Below, in pieces: positions 1-8,272 of a stretch of DNA of 64,000 bases. The number at the start of each line of letters is the position of its first letter. Position 1 is the stretch's first letter. The notes below the pieces were generated by a model. That model was given only the letters and a program-made list of their open reading frames with translations, made no database searches and had not been told where the DNA came from. The DNA is from Sulfurimonas hydrogeniphila (GTDB lineage: Bacteria; Campylobacterota; Campylobacteria; Campylobacterales; Sulfurimonadaceae), in assembly GCF_009068765.1 (NCBI RefSeq), contig NZ_CP035534.1:310001-374000 (forward strand), given 5' to 3'. Position numbers and translations under genes: made by a program.

Positions 1-337
1 TGTCAAAAATACTCATAGGAAAAGGTGTCGGTTTTTGAAAAATCATACCGACTTTTTGGCGGAGTTCTATAAATTCATTCTCTTTTTTAATTTCAAGAAT
101 ATTTTGATATTTTCCGGTTGCTTCATTAAGTAACTCAATCTTTCCGTCATATTTATTACCGGGATACAGGTCATGTATACGGTTCATAGAGCGTAAAAGT
201 GTTGATTTTCCGCAACCGCTCGGACCGATAAGAGCAGTAATTTTATTTTTCTCTATGGATAGATTTATATTTTTTAAAGAGGGTTCGTCGGCCCCAGGAT
301 AGGTAAAAGAGAATTTTTTAATATTCATTACAGGCAT
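1..337 (-). CDS. pstB: Phosphate ABC transporter ATP-binding protein PstB (3' part beyond window)
   Basis: ATPase of the high-affinity phosphate importer PstSCAB; it hydrolyses ATP on the cytoplasmic face of PstC/PstA. Only the N-terminal ~112 residues lie in the window. Translation from the ATG at 337 gives [15 protein letters not shown], followed by the Walker A motif GPSGCGKST near residue 40 and the Q-loop region [15 protein letters not shown] at the window edge; the TPFPMSI stretch is characteristic of PstB. A second ATG at 328 (MNIKKF) is an equally possible start. It lies 17 nt downstream of pstA and is presumably cotranscribed with pstCA. Confidence 0.95.
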   Translation of the reverse strand, partial: MPVMNIKKFSFTYPGADEPSLKNINLSIEKNKITALIGPSGCGKSTLLRSMNRIHDLYPGNKYDGKIELLNEATGKYQNILEIKKENEFIELRQKVGMIFQKPTPFPMSIFD

Positions 338-354
338 AATTTTTGTTTCCTTAG

Positions 355-1161
355 TTATTTGTGTTTGTTTCTTGTGATAAATCGACCCAGCAGGTTGATA
401 ACTAAAACCATCATTGTCAGTATAAATGAAGCAGCCCAGGCAAGATCACGACTCGACTCTTCAGGTTCATTGGCAAGATTATAAATACTGACAGTCAAAG
501 AGGGAAAACTCTGTGTGAGATCGAGACTGAAATAGTTACTTGTTTCACTTGTAAAGAGCAGCGGTGCCGTTTCACCGGCAATTCTTGCAAATGCCAAAAG
601 AATACCTGTCATGATTCCCACTTTTGCGGCTTTTATAACGATGTCCAGGATAACACGGTATTTTGATGCACCAAGGGCAATACCTGCTTCTCGTAACTCC
701 TTGGGGACAAGAGAGAGCATAGAGTCTGTTGTGTTGATGATGATAGGAACCATCATAATGGTAAGCGCTAAAATACCGGCAAATCCGTTGGCTCCTCCAT
801 AAGGGGCAACAGCTATGGCATAGACAAAGGCTCCGATTACAATAGAAGGTGCGGACATCATGATGTCACTCAAATCCCGAATCAGTTCCGGATATTTTCC
901 TCTTCCGTATTCGCGTATATAAATACCTGCAAGCATTCCCAGCGGTATTCCTATAGCACCTGCCAAAGAGGCAAGAACAAGCTGTCCCACCAAAAGATTT
1001 CTGAGTCCCCCGTCAACAAGGTCATTGAGAAAGAGGCTTAAATGAAGCGAAGAGAGTCCTTTGATAAAAAGGACGGCAAGAATCCATCCTAAAAAACCAA
1101 TGCCTATAAGTGCAGAAGTTACCGAAAGTGCCAAAAAGATTTTGTTTAGCAGAAGTCTCAT
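355..1161 (-). CDS. pstA: Phosphate ABC transporter permease PstA
   Basis: Inner-membrane permease of the Pst phosphate transporter, 268 aa, the usual PstA size. About six membrane segments are visible. The cytoplasmic EAA loop that contacts PstB reads roughly [17 protein letters not shown] (residues ~155-170), and it is followed by [11 protein letters not shown], typical of PstA. The start ATG overlaps the pstC stop by 4 nt (ATGA), indicating translational coupling. PstB follows 17 nt downstream. The promoter is expected to be the Pho-box-type site upstream of pstC. Confidence 0.95.
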   Translation of the reverse strand: MRLLLNKIFLALSVTSALIGIGFLGWILAVLFIKGLSSLHLSLFLNDLVDGGLRNLLVGQLVLASLAGAIGIPLGMLAGIYIREYGRGKYPELIRDLSDIMMSAPSIVIGAFVYAIAVAPYGGANGFAGILALTIMMVPIIINTTDSMLSLVPKELREAGIALGASKYRVILDIVIKAAKVGIMTGILLAFARIAGETAPLLFTSETSNYFSLDLTQSFPSLTVSIYNLANEPEESSRDLAWAASFILTMMVLVINLLGRFITRNKHK

Positions 1162-2111
1162 AATTTAGCCTTTTTCAAAAAGTAAAATTTGGCAACTGAA
1201 ATGATGATAAAACTCATTACAAAGAGAATCAGACCCAGATAAAAGAGTGCACTTTCTCCCAGTCCGCTGGCTTCGCCAAAGTTTACAGCCATAGCAACAG
1301 GAATGGAGATGGTAGGGTCAGTAATCTTTTCAGGCAGTGAATAGACTGCTCCAATCAAAAATGCAACAGCCATAGTCTCCCCCAAGGCACGTCCGAGTGC
1401 CAAGATGATAGAGCCTATAATACCAACCTTTGAGTAGGGAAATATAATATCTTTGACCACTTCAAACTTTGTGGCACCAAGCGCATAGGCAGACTCTTTG
1501 AGTACATCAGGGGTTGTATTCATACTGTCACGGGTGATGGCTGCCATAAAGGGAAGAATCATAATGCCAAGAACAAGTCCGGCGGTCAGCAAAGAGACCT
1601 GATAGCCGCCAAAGGTATCGGAGATAATGGGGGCAAAATAGTAGAGCCCCCACATACCAAAAATGATACTCGGAATTGCCGCCAAAAGTTCAATGGCCAT
1701 ACCGACAAACTTGGAGATGTTTTTTGAAGCGATTTCAGCCAGAAAAACAGCAATACCCATAGCAATAGGCAGTGCAAAAGAGAGGGCAATAAGCGTAGAA
1801 AGAATTGTTCCGACTATCGGAACAAGTCCGCCATAAAGTGTTTTTGTCTGAGACTCTTCATCTTCATCAAGAATCATATCATCTTCATCCTCGATGGCAT
1901 TTTCATCTGCGATGTTTACAGCAGTGTTTATTGTGCCGGCAGCACTCTCCACAGGAACCTCTTTGTTCCATGTCGGATCAACAAGAAAATGGAGTCCAAA
2001 CTCTTCAATGGCGGGCTTTGCAGCGCTAAAGAGAGTGATAAATATGCCAATAAGTATAACGAGCACAAGAGAAGCACTTGATAAAGAGAGCTTTTGAAAT
2101 ATTTTTTCCAT
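1158..2111 (-). CDS. pstC: Phosphate ABC transporter permease PstC
   Basis: Permease partner of PstA, 317 aa. The N-terminal membrane segment (residues ~13-35) is followed by a periplasmic loop with a very acidic stretch (DENAIEDEDDMILDEDEE, ~residues 68-85), then five further membrane segments with the EAA-like loop LKESAYALGATKFEVV (~205-220) and GRALGETMAVAFLIG (~240-255), both typical of PstC. The acidic loop is longer and more charged than I would expect for this family. It is first in the pstC-pstA-pstB unit; the Pho-box-like promoter begins about 30 nt upstream. Confidence 0.93.
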   Translation of the reverse strand: MEKIFQKLSLSSASLVLVILIGIFITLFSAAKPAIEEFGLHFLVDPTWNKEVPVESAAGTINTAVNIADENAIEDEDDMILDEDEESQTKTLYGGLVPIVGTILSTLIALSFALPIAMGIAVFLAEIASKNISKFVGMAIELLAAIPSIIFGMWGLYYFAPIISDTFGGYQVSLLTAGLVLGIMILPFMAAITRDSMNTTPDVLKESAYALGATKFEVVKDIIFPYSKVGIIGSIILALGRALGETMAVAFLIGAVYSLPEKITDPTISIPVAMAVNFGEASGLGESALFYLGLILFVMSFIIISVAKFYFLKKAKL

Positions 2112-2143
2112 ATAAGAAAACCCTAGAGTAAATTTATTTTGAT

Positions 2144-2176
2144 ATTATATTGTAATTTCATTACAAAGAGATTACA
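2144..2176 (-). promoter_or_regulatory. Pho-box-like promoter of pstCAB
   Basis: Read on the minus strand there are two TGTAAT repeats (2176-2171 and 2165-2160), 11 bp apart start to start, then 10 nt, then a consensus -10 TATAAT (2149-2144). This is the architecture of PhoB-type activators, where direct repeats replace the -35 element. The same layout recurs upstream of pstS and of the porin. The regulator (PhosR/PhoB type) is inferred and is not in the window. Confidence 0.75.
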
Positions 2177-2267
2177 TTAAGGAAAGAAATTTATGCTACA
2201 CAAAAAGTGTAACATAAAATAAGGAGAGAGTGAAATTTGAAATTTGTTTTTTTTTTGAAGAAAGAGA

Positions 2268-3272
2268 TTATCTAATCCCTTTTTCTTCCCAGTATTTTCT
2301 GATTTTGTCTGTAAGTGCGTCCGGTAATGGAACAAAACCTAAACTTTTTGCAATTTCTTGACCGTTTTTGTATGACCAGTCAAAAAATGCTGTTACTTTT
2401 TTATCCATTTCAGGTTTTTCAGCAGGCACCAGGATAAATGTAGCAGCTACGATAGGATAAGAGTTGGCACCTTTGGGATCGGCAATAATAGAGTAAAAAT
2501 CTTTTTTGGGATCCAGGTTTGCTTTTGCAGCAGCTGTCTGAAATGCTTTTAATTCAGGTTTGATATAGTGCCCTTCTCTGTTTTCAACCGAAGCCATTAC
2601 AATGCCGTTTTTCTGTGCATCCGCATAGTCGATGTATCCGACAGAGTAGGGAGTCTGTTTGATAAGACTTGCCACACCTGTATTTTTGTTTCCACCGATA
2701 TGTTGGTTGCCAGGCCAGTTCAAAGATTTTTTTGCACCGTATGTATGTCGCCACTCTTTGGATACTTTGCTTAAAAAATATGTGTAGTTGAATGTTGTTC
2801 CCGACCCGTCTGCACGGTGAACAAATGTTACTTTTTCATGTGGCAGTTTCAATCCTGCGTTTGCAGCAGTGATCAACTTGTTGTCCCAGTATTTTATTTT
2901 CCCTTCAGAGATTGCAACGATTGCACTTCTGCTGAGTTTCAACTCAGAAACACCCGGAAGATTATAGCCCATTGTGATTGCACCGACAACACCCGGAAAC
3001 TGATAAAGGTTGTTTTTCTTAAGTGTTTTAGGTGACAATGGTTTGTCTGTTCCTGCAAAATCAACCTGTCTTGCTTTCGCATCTTTGATCCCTTTTGAAG
3101 AACCTTTTGAAATATAGTCAACTTTGATACCAGTAGCTTTATAGTAGGCTTTTGTCCATTTTTGATATACCGAATATGGAAAAGAAGCACCACTTCCTTT
3201 GAGTACATCATTTGCACTGAGTCCGCCTGTAAGAACTGAAGCTACAAGAGCTAACTTGATTACTTTTGTCAT
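2268..3272 (-). CDS. pstS: Periplasmic phosphate-binding protein PstS
   Basis: Secreted substrate-binding protein that captures orthophosphate for PstCAB; 334 aa. It has a signal peptide (MTKVIKLALVASVLTGGLSA, cleavage near residue 20), then LKGSGASFPYSVYQKW, the PstS N-terminal phosphate loop. FAGTDKPLS (~residues 73-81) and HRADGSGTTFNYTYFLS (~152-168) are further phosphate-contacting segments of the family. Unusually it is not fused to the pstCAB transcript: a 156-bp gap with its own Pho-box promoter separates it from pstC, and it has a separate Pho-box promoter of its own. Confidence 0.96.
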   Translation of the reverse strand: MTKVIKLALVASVLTGGLSANDVLKGSGASFPYSVYQKWTKAYYKATGIKVDYISKGSSKGIKDAKARQVDFAGTDKPLSPKTLKKNNLYQFPGVVGAITMGYNLPGVSELKLSRSAIVAISEGKIKYWDNKLITAANAGLKLPHEKVTFVHRADGSGTTFNYTYFLSKVSKEWRHTYGAKKSLNWPGNQHIGGNKNTGVASLIKQTPYSVGYIDYADAQKNGIVMASVENREGHYIKPELKAFQTAAAKANLDPKKDFYSIIADPKGANSYPIVAATFILVPAEKPEMDKKVTAFFDWSYKNGQEIAKSLGFVPLPDALTDKIRKYWEEKGIR

Positions 3273-3302
3273 CTGTTACACCTTTTTAATTTTAGTTATG
3301 AA

Positions 3303-3335
3303 AGTATAGACTTTTTTTATTACACTAAGGTTACA
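3303..3335 (-). promoter_or_regulatory. Pho-box-like promoter of pstS
   Basis: On the minus strand TGTAAC (3335-3330) and TGTAAT (3324-3319) form a direct repeat with an 11-bp period. Ten nt later comes the -10 hexamer TATACT (3308-3303). Transcription would start near 3296, leaving a short leader before the pstS ATG at 3272. Confidence 0.78.
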
Positions 3336-3441
3336 AAACGGCAAAAACTTTGTGACAAACCTCAAGAGTATTGTCACTTGAATTGTTTTGTATCATTTAC
3401 AATTATAGTATAGGGTTGTTGCCTGTTGCCGTTTTGTAACC
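3329..3441. repeat. 16-bp inverted repeat flanking the pstS/porin divergent promoter region
   Basis: GGTTACAAAACGGCAA at 3329-3344 is the exact reverse complement of TTGCCGTTTTGTAACC at 3426-3441. Each arm includes the distal Pho-box half-site plus the AAAACGGCAA extension, so the two divergent promoters are mirror images about 100 bp apart. A second, shorter inverted pair, GTGACAA (3352-3358) and TTGTCAC (3373-3379), lies between them. Either could bind additional regulator dimers; function is inferred. Confidence 0.7.
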
Positions 3442-3467
3442 TTTATGTAACCTGGATATTTTATACT
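3435..3467 (+). promoter_or_regulatory. Pho-box-like promoter of the phosphate-type porin
   Basis: TGTAAC at 3435-3440 and TGTAAC at 3446-3451 form a direct repeat with an 11-bp period. Ten nt later comes the -10 hexamer TATACT (3462-3467). This mirrors the pstS promoter and links the porin to phosphate starvation control. Confidence 0.78.
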
Positions 3468-3497
3468 TCCGCCAACAAAACAAAAAGGAATTCAAAA

Positions 3498-4826
3498 ATG
3501 AATAAAATCGTTTTATCAGCCTTAGCTGCTTTAACCCTCAGTTCAGTTGCTGTAAATGCTAATGAAATCAAACTGTATCAAGATGCTAACGGACAAGTAT
3601 TTACACAGCCTGCACCGGACAGAACACTGTTGGATACAAACAGTCTTGGAAATACAAAACAAAATATTACTATAGTAGACAAGAAATCTCCAAACTTTTT
3701 ATTAGGCAAGCAGACGCATATTAATATGAAATTTGTTGCACAGGACAATCCTGATATGTGGCTCAAAGCAGGTGTGCGTATTCAGGGTACATTTGAAAAC
3801 AGAAGTGTGGAAGATTTGGCAACAGGTGCGACAACAAGTTATTATGATGCTTATTTGAGACGCGTTCGTTTTGAAGTGGCAGCGGGTTTTAACAAGTATG
3901 CTTCTTTTACAATGGATGTACGAAATGACAAAGCGAACTATAAAGACAAGGGAGAGCAGTCATTCAATGTCGGTGATGCCTATGTAAAAATCAAAAAACC
4001 TTTTGGTTCGTCACTGGTCAACTTTAAACTTTTCCGTGCAAAAATTGATATCTCCCGTACCGAAACGGTAAAATCAGCGCGCGTGCTACACTTTGACCGT
4101 CCTCATGTAGCGGATGAAGCGGCACAGTATATTACCCATAACCGTCGTGGTACAAATGCACAAATTTACGGTAACTGGAACAAGAAAGTACACTACCAGG
4201 TAGCTATAGGTGACGGTGTCTACTCTGGCAAACTTCATGATGCTTCGGGTGCAACTTTTGGCGGCAGTAATTTTATGCAGAAGAACTTCTTTTATGGTGG
4301 TAAAATTGTTCTTTCTCCGTTTGACGGCTGGGAAGAGAAAAAAAGAACTGAAAGTTACTTTGGGCAGGGAAAACACTTTGAAGTGGGTGCCGGTTACTGG
4401 GTAAGTCCTGATATTCAGTACACAACAACAGGTGGTGTAAATACTTCAGTGGATCACAAACTGTTAAATCTTGAAATGTCAGCACACTACAAAGGTGCTT
4501 TTGTTCAAGCAGAATATTTTGACTTTGACGGTGTAGCAAAAGACTGGGCGAGTACGACAAGAGGAAAATCCAACGGCTGGTATGCAACCGGTGAATATGT
4601 TTTTGCAGACTATGGTTTTGTTGCTCCCTTTGTCAGATATGAGTCTTGGGACAAATTTAAAGATTTGGACGGTTACGATTTGACATCCAAAATAGCCGGT
4701 GTAAACTGGTATTTAATGGGGAACTCAATCAAAGCCGGATTGACATTCCAGGAAGACAAATATGGTGCAAACATAGGAAACGAGAAAGAACGCAGAATAA
4801 AAGTTACTTCTCAGTGGTTCTTCTAA
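3498..4826 (+). CDS. Phosphate-selective porin O/P family outer membrane protein
   Basis: Predicted beta-barrel channel bringing phosphate or polyphosphate across the outer membrane; 442 aa from the ATG at 3498. That start is chosen because it follows AAGGAA and opens a clear signal peptide (MNKIVLSALAALTLSSVAVNA, cleaved before NE). An upstream in-frame ATG at 3426 would lie inside the Pho box and is rejected. The mature part has alternating aromatic strands (for example LRRVRFEVAAGF, YFDFDGVAKDW) and ends in Phe (TSQWFF), as barrel proteins do. Family resemblance is to OprP/OprO-type porins (Porin_O_P). The divergent Pho-box promoter shared with pstS supports the phosphate role. Exact selectivity cannot be read from sequence. 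Confidence 0.85.
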   Translation: MNKIVLSALAALTLSSVAVNANEIKLYQDANGQVFTQPAPDRTLLDTNSLGNTKQNITIVDKKSPNFLLGKQTHINMKFVAQDNPDMWLKAGVRIQGTFENRSVEDLATGATTSYYDAYLRRVRFEVAAGFNKYASFTMDVRNDKANYKDKGEQSFNVGDAYVKIKKPFGSSLVNFKLFRAKIDISRTETVKSARVLHFDRPHVADEAAQYITHNRRGTNAQIYGNWNKKVHYQVAIGDGVYSGKLHDASGATFGGSNFMQKNFFYGGKIVLSPFDGWEEKKRTESYFGQGKHFEVGAGYWVSPDIQYTTTGGVNTSVDHKLLNLEMSAHYKGAFVQAEYFDFDGVAKDWASTTRGKSNGWYATGEYVFADYGFVAPFVRYESWDKFKDLDGYDLTSKIAGVNWYLMGNSIKAGLTFQEDKYGANIGNEKERRIKVTSQWFF

Positions 4827-4856
4827 AAACAAATTTCAAATTTCATTTCTCCTTTT

Positions 4857-4888
4857 TTACATGTAAAGCATCACCGCTTTACATGTAA
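4857..4888 (+). terminator. Hairpin terminator of the porin gene, built from two TTACATGTAA palindromes
   Basis: A perfect 13-bp stem (TTACATGTAAAGC / GCTTTACATGTAA) closes a 6-nt loop (ATCACC) and is followed by a T-rich run (CTTCTTTCTATTTT). It starts 30 nt after the porin stop. Each arm contains the window-wide palindrome TTACATGTAA. Confidence 0.75.
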
Positions 4889-4969
4889 CTTCTTTCTATT
4901 TTCTATTTTTTTAAAATCACAAATTTCATTTTATGTTATAATAAATAAATTTTAACAAAGTGAGTAAAA

Positions 4970-5950
4970 ATGACGAAATCTTCGTATGATTTTGATGAAT
5001 TAAAATCAAAAGTCCGTGCTTTAGGTCTTTTAGAACGTGTTCCTGTGAGAGGAAGCCTTGAAATGACAGCGATACTTTTAAGTATGGGAATTGTTTATGT
5101 GATACTTTTTTATCACAAAAATCTCATTGACAATTCTTTTGCAGCAGCTGTAGGTCTTGGTCTGTTTATGTCTCTGGTTTTTACGCGTGCCGTTTTCGTG
5201 TCGCATGATATTTTGCATACACAGTATTTTAAAAACAAGCGTCTGTCTTTTAAACTGAGCTATCCGTTTTCAGCGTTTATCCTTTCGAACTCCTCTTCCT
5301 GGTGGGATTTCAAACACAATGTCAACCATCATACCTGGTGCAATATTGTCCAAAAAGATGTTGACATATTGGCATTTGATGGAGCATTTACAAACAACAA
5401 AGGCAACAAAACATGGCTTCGCAAGAGCAAATATCTTGTTTTTTGGGGTGCTATGTTCTTTATGTATCCTGCTTTTATCGTGCAGTCGTATAATTTTGTA
5501 ATAAAACGTAAAAAATGGGGTGAGCTTGGATTGATGCTTTTGCACTGGCCTGTAATCTGGGGAAGCGTTTTTTATTTTTTACCTCTGACTCAAGCATTTA
5601 CTGTTTACCTGACACTGAATCTTACACTTTCTGTCTGGCTGGCATTCGGTTTTATAACAAACCATCTTGGCTGTGAAGTATTTGACAAAGAAGTGGGCGA
5701 AAAACTTTCATGGATGGAGTTGCAGATGCGTACCTCACGCTCTTTAAAAGGCGGGAAATTTGTACACTGGTTTTACGGAGGATTAAATACCCAGATAGAG
5801 CATCATCTTTTCCCAAAAGCACCCAGGTTCAATCTGCTGAAAATCCAAAAAATGACAAAGGAATTTGCACAGAAAAAGGGTATTGCCTATTTTGAAACAA
5901 CACCGCTGCAGGCGTATGTACAGATAAACAATGTACTCAAATCCTATTAG
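4970..5950 (+). CDS. Membrane fatty acid desaturase
   Basis: Di-iron membrane desaturase that introduces a double bond into an acyl chain; 326 aa. All three histidine boxes are present: HDILH (residues 79-83), HNVNHH (116-121) and QIEHH (about 275-279). The QxxHH third box is of the type seen in front-end and related acyl-lipid desaturases, but there is no fused cytochrome b5 domain. Several hydrophobic segments lie between boxes 1 and 3. It is a single gene with its own likely -10 TATAAT at 4937-4942, flanked by the porin terminator and ilvE. Regiospecificity and electron donor are unknown. Confidence 0.85.
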   Translation: MTKSSYDFDELKSKVRALGLLERVPVRGSLEMTAILLSMGIVYVILFYHKNLIDNSFAAAVGLGLFMSLVFTRAVFVSHDILHTQYFKNKRLSFKLSYPFSAFILSNSSSWWDFKHNVNHHTWCNIVQKDVDILAFDGAFTNNKGNKTWLRKSKYLVFWGAMFFMYPAFIVQSYNFVIKRKKWGELGLMLLHWPVIWGSVFYFLPLTQAFTVYLTLNLTLSVWLAFGFITNHLGCEVFDKEVGEKLSWMELQMRTSRSLKGGKFVHWFYGGLNTQIEHHLFPKAPRFNLLKIQKMTKEFAQKKGIAYFETTPLQAYVQINNVLKSY

Positions 5951-6001
5951 GTAAATAGCAATTTAGATAAAATATCACCAATTAACAATTTGGAGATTTT
6001 A

Positions 6002-6931
6002 ATGGACGCAGCCAAATATATTTGGATGAATGGAAAATTTGTTGCATGGGAAGATGCAAAGGTACATGTACTCACACATACAATTCACTATGGAAACGGT
6101 GTAATTGAAGGAACAAAAGCTTATAAAACTGAGAGAGGGTATGCAATATTTCGTTTGAATGATCATACCAAAAGACTCAAAGAGTCGGCAAAAATGACAC
6201 TGATTAATATTCCTTATACTGTTGAAGAGTTAAACATTGCACAGATCGAACTCATCCGAAGAAATGAATTTACCGGGGACAATGTCTATCTTCGTCCTTT
6301 TTCGTTTTTAGGCTATGGTATTATGGGGCTTTACCACAAAGACGCACCGGTTGAAACAGCCGTTGCCGCCTGGGAATGGGGTGCTTACCTTGGGGAAGAG
6401 GGTATGCGTAAAGGCATTCGTCTGAAAATTGTCTCTATGACACGCCCGGCAAACACATCCAATATGGGAAAAGCCAAAGCAACTGCAAACTATTTGAACT
6501 CCCAAATGGCAAAATATGAAGCGATTGACTGCGGATATGATGAAGCCTTGCTTCTGGATGATGAAGGTTATGTTGCAGAAGCAAGCGGGGCCTCGTTTTT
6601 CATGATAAAAGACGGGGAGATTATTACACCGCCAAGTGATAACGCCTTAGCTTCCATCACACAAAAAACTGTCATTGAAATGGCTGAAGACCTTGGATAC
6701 AAAGTGACTCGACGCCGTATCACAAGAGAAGAGGTCTATGTGGCGGATGAGGCATTTTTGACAGGAACGGCTGCAGAAATCACGCCTGTTGCTTTGGTTG
6801 ACGCCAGAGAGATAGGCAGAGGTTCCCGCGGGGAGATTACGGCAATTATTCAGAGCGGGTATTTTGACATTGTATTTGGTCGCAACAAGAAATACGAACA
6901 CTACCTTACTTATGTAGATGAGATAAATTAA
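6002..6931 (+). CDS. ilvE: Branched-chain amino acid aminotransferase IlvE
   Basis: PLP-dependent fold-type IV transaminase for the last step of valine, leucine and isoleucine synthesis; 309 aa. The start at 6002 (MDAAKYIWMNGKFV) follows TTGGAG; an in-frame TTG at 5990 is part of that ribosome site and is rejected. Visible family features are VHVLTHTIHYGNGVIEG near residue 25, the PLP lysine region KAKATANYLNSQMAKYEA (~158-175), DEALLLDDEGYVAEASG (~180-197) and the C-terminal EAFLTGTAAEITPV (~250-263). Standing alone upstream of a repeat-rich gap. Confidence 0.95.
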   Translation: MDAAKYIWMNGKFVAWEDAKVHVLTHTIHYGNGVIEGTKAYKTERGYAIFRLNDHTKRLKESAKMTLINIPYTVEELNIAQIELIRRNEFTGDNVYLRPFSFLGYGIMGLYHKDAPVETAVAAWEWGAYLGEEGMRKGIRLKIVSMTRPANTSNMGKAKATANYLNSQMAKYEAIDCGYDEALLLDDEGYVAEASGASFFMIKDGEIITPPSDNALASITQKTVIEMAEDLGYKVTRRRITREEVYVADEAFLTGTAAEITPVALVDAREIGRGSRGEITAIIQSGYFDIVFGRNKKYEHYLTYVDEIN

Positions 6932-6940
6932 GAAGACTTT

Positions 6941-7010
6941 CGGAACCCAGACTTTCAATACTAAAGCATGACTTAGAAAAAAACTAAATTTTTTTCTGTA
7001 GTCCGGGCTG
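6941..7010. repeat. 70-bp hairpin repeat, copy A
   Basis: This 70-nt unit aligns without gaps to 14290-14359, with only about five or six differences. The ends can pair (CCCAGACT with AGTCCGGG), and inside lie an A-run and a T-run that can pair. Compared with the other copy, terminal-stem changes occur on both sides of the stem (G-C here, T-G there). The unit lies in the 253-bp gap between ilvE and the SPFH gene, which holds no gene. Confidence 0.8.
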
Positions 7011-7028
7011 AAAGTGCCAGAAAGTTGC

Positions 7029-7083
7029 AATAGCCGGCACTGAAGTACCGGTTCCGGGAAACAGCCTGTATTGGAACCCATTC
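7029..7083. repeat. Repeat unit with GGTTCC / GGAACC arms
   Basis: Contains the imperfect hairpin CCGGCACT-GA-AGTACCGG and then the pair GGTTCC ... GGAACC. A similar arrangement (CCGGTTCCGAG ... TTGGAACCCG) is found at 27991-28025, so this is a second part of the same dispersed family. Confidence 0.6.
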
Positions 7084-7118
7084 TTTAGGGTCAATGCCCT
7101 TCAGTTAAGCGGTTTTTT

Positions 7119-7152
7119 CGGGACCCGTACTTTAGTGCGGGCTGAGAATGAC
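7119..7152. repeat. Short hairpin repeat unit, CCCGTACT/AGTGCGGG type
   Basis: CGGGACCCGTACTTTAGTGC plus GGGCTGAGAATGACAG. It is the same short hairpin as at 28019-28043. The flank GGGCTGARARTGMCAGAAA also follows copy A at 7005-7023, so the conserved unit extends beyond the stem. Confidence 0.7.
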
Positions 7153-7184
7153 AGAAAAATTTAAAAAGTAAAAAAAGGAATACA

Positions 7185-8270
7185 ATGGCATCAGATATGA
7201 ATGACTATTTTAACAAGAAGAAAAGTGAAGGCGGAGGATTTAATAACTCTAACTCAGGCGGTGGCAGTGGTCCAAAAGGACCTCAGATGCCAAATTTGAA
7301 TTTTAATTTTGGCGGGGGGAAGGCAGCACTGACATATTTCTTGATTGCTGTTGCTGTGATGCTTGTTCTGGCAAAGCCGTTTATTATTATTCAAGAGGGT
7401 GAACGGGGTATTTTAAGTACAAACGGAAAGTATCAGGACCAGGCACTGCTTCCGGGACTGCATTTTATTATTCCTGTGATTCAAAAAGTATATACGGTGG
7501 ATACGAAGGTCCGTATTATCAACTATGCATCACGTGTAGAAACAAATTCAAATGCTTCGGGGATTATTTCAAAGCCTGCAATTACGGTACTTGACAAACG
7601 TGGTCTGCCTGTCTCGATTGAACTGACTGTTCAGTACAGACTCAATGCACAGTTTGCCGCACAGACAATCTCAAACTGGGGATTCAGCTGGGAAGACAAA
7701 ATAATCAATCCTGTTGTACGTGATGTTGTGCGAAATGTCGTAGGAAAATATGATGCCGAATCTATTCCTGTCATGCGTAATACAATTGCAACTGCAATAG
7801 AAGACGGCATACGGGAAAGTATCAAAAGCCTGAAAAACTCTCCGGTAATCCTGCAGTCAATTCAGCTTCGTGATATTATGTTGCCGGAAAAAGTAAAAGC
7901 ACAAATTGAGAGAGTACAACTGGCTAAACAACAGGTACAACAGGCAGAACAGGAAGTACAGCGTGCGAAACAAGAAGCACTCAAACGTGCAGCAGAGGCT
8001 CGCGGTATCGCGGAAAAAGCAAGAATTGAAGCACAGGGTAAAGCAGATGCTGTGACAATTGAAGCAGATGCCAATGCCAAAGCAAATATTTTAATTGCAA
8101 AATCATTGACAACGAAGCTTTTACAGCTTGAACAGATGAAAGTACAAAACAAGTTTAATGATGCACTCAGAGTCAACAAAGATGCAAAAATATTCTTGAC
8201 ACCGGGCGGTTCAACACCAAATATCTGGGTTGATACAAAAAATATTCAGCAAAGAACGACGGCACGATAA
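7185..8270 (+). CDS. SPFH/prohibitin-family membrane protein
   Basis: Membrane-anchored band-7 (SPFH) protein, 361 aa. A Gly/Asn-rich N-terminus (residues ~15-48) precedes a single membrane helix (about 49-70, ALTYFLIAVAVMLVLAKPFI). The SPFH domain follows, starting IIIQEGERGILSTNGKY and continuing through VDTKVRIINY and ISIELTVQYRL-like strands. A long Ala/Glu/Gln-rich coiled coil spans about residues 240-310. Related proteins assemble into rings at the membrane and modulate FtsH-type proteases; which role applies here is unknown. hisIE starts 2 nt after the stop, so the two are likely cotranscribed. Confidence 0.85.
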   Translation: MASDMNDYFNKKKSEGGGFNNSNSGGGSGPKGPQMPNLNFNFGGGKAALTYFLIAVAVMLVLAKPFIIIQEGERGILSTNGKYQDQALLPGLHFIIPVIQKVYTVDTKVRIINYASRVETNSNASGIISKPAITVLDKRGLPVSIELTVQYRLNAQFAAQTISNWGFSWEDKIINPVVRDVVRNVVGKYDAESIPVMRNTIATAIEDGIRESIKSLKNSPVILQSIQLRDIMLPEKVKAQIERVQLAKQQVQQAEQEVQRAKQEALKRAAEARGIAEKARIEAQGKADAVTIEADANAKANILIAKSLTTKLLQLEQMKVQNKFNDALRVNKDAKIFLTPGGSTPNIWVDTKNIQQRTTAR

Positions 8271-8272
8271 GC

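Noticed and set aside
2197-2211. TACAC-AAAAA-GTGTA hairpin between pstS and pstC
   Set aside because: Only a 5-bp stem without a T-run; too weak to call a terminator.
2247-2256. Run of 10 T after the pstS stop
   Set aside because: On the pstS strand this is an A-run and so cannot be a terminator tail; it lies between genes, so no phase-variable frame is affected.
3426-3497. Extended N-terminus of the porin (24 extra residues)
   Set aside because: The extra codons overlap the Pho box and -10 and would hide the signal peptide; the ATG at 3498 has a good ribosome site.
7087-7100. AGGG-TCAATG-CCCT mini hairpin in the gap after ilvE
   Set aside because: Too short to support independently; may simply be part of the repeat cluster.
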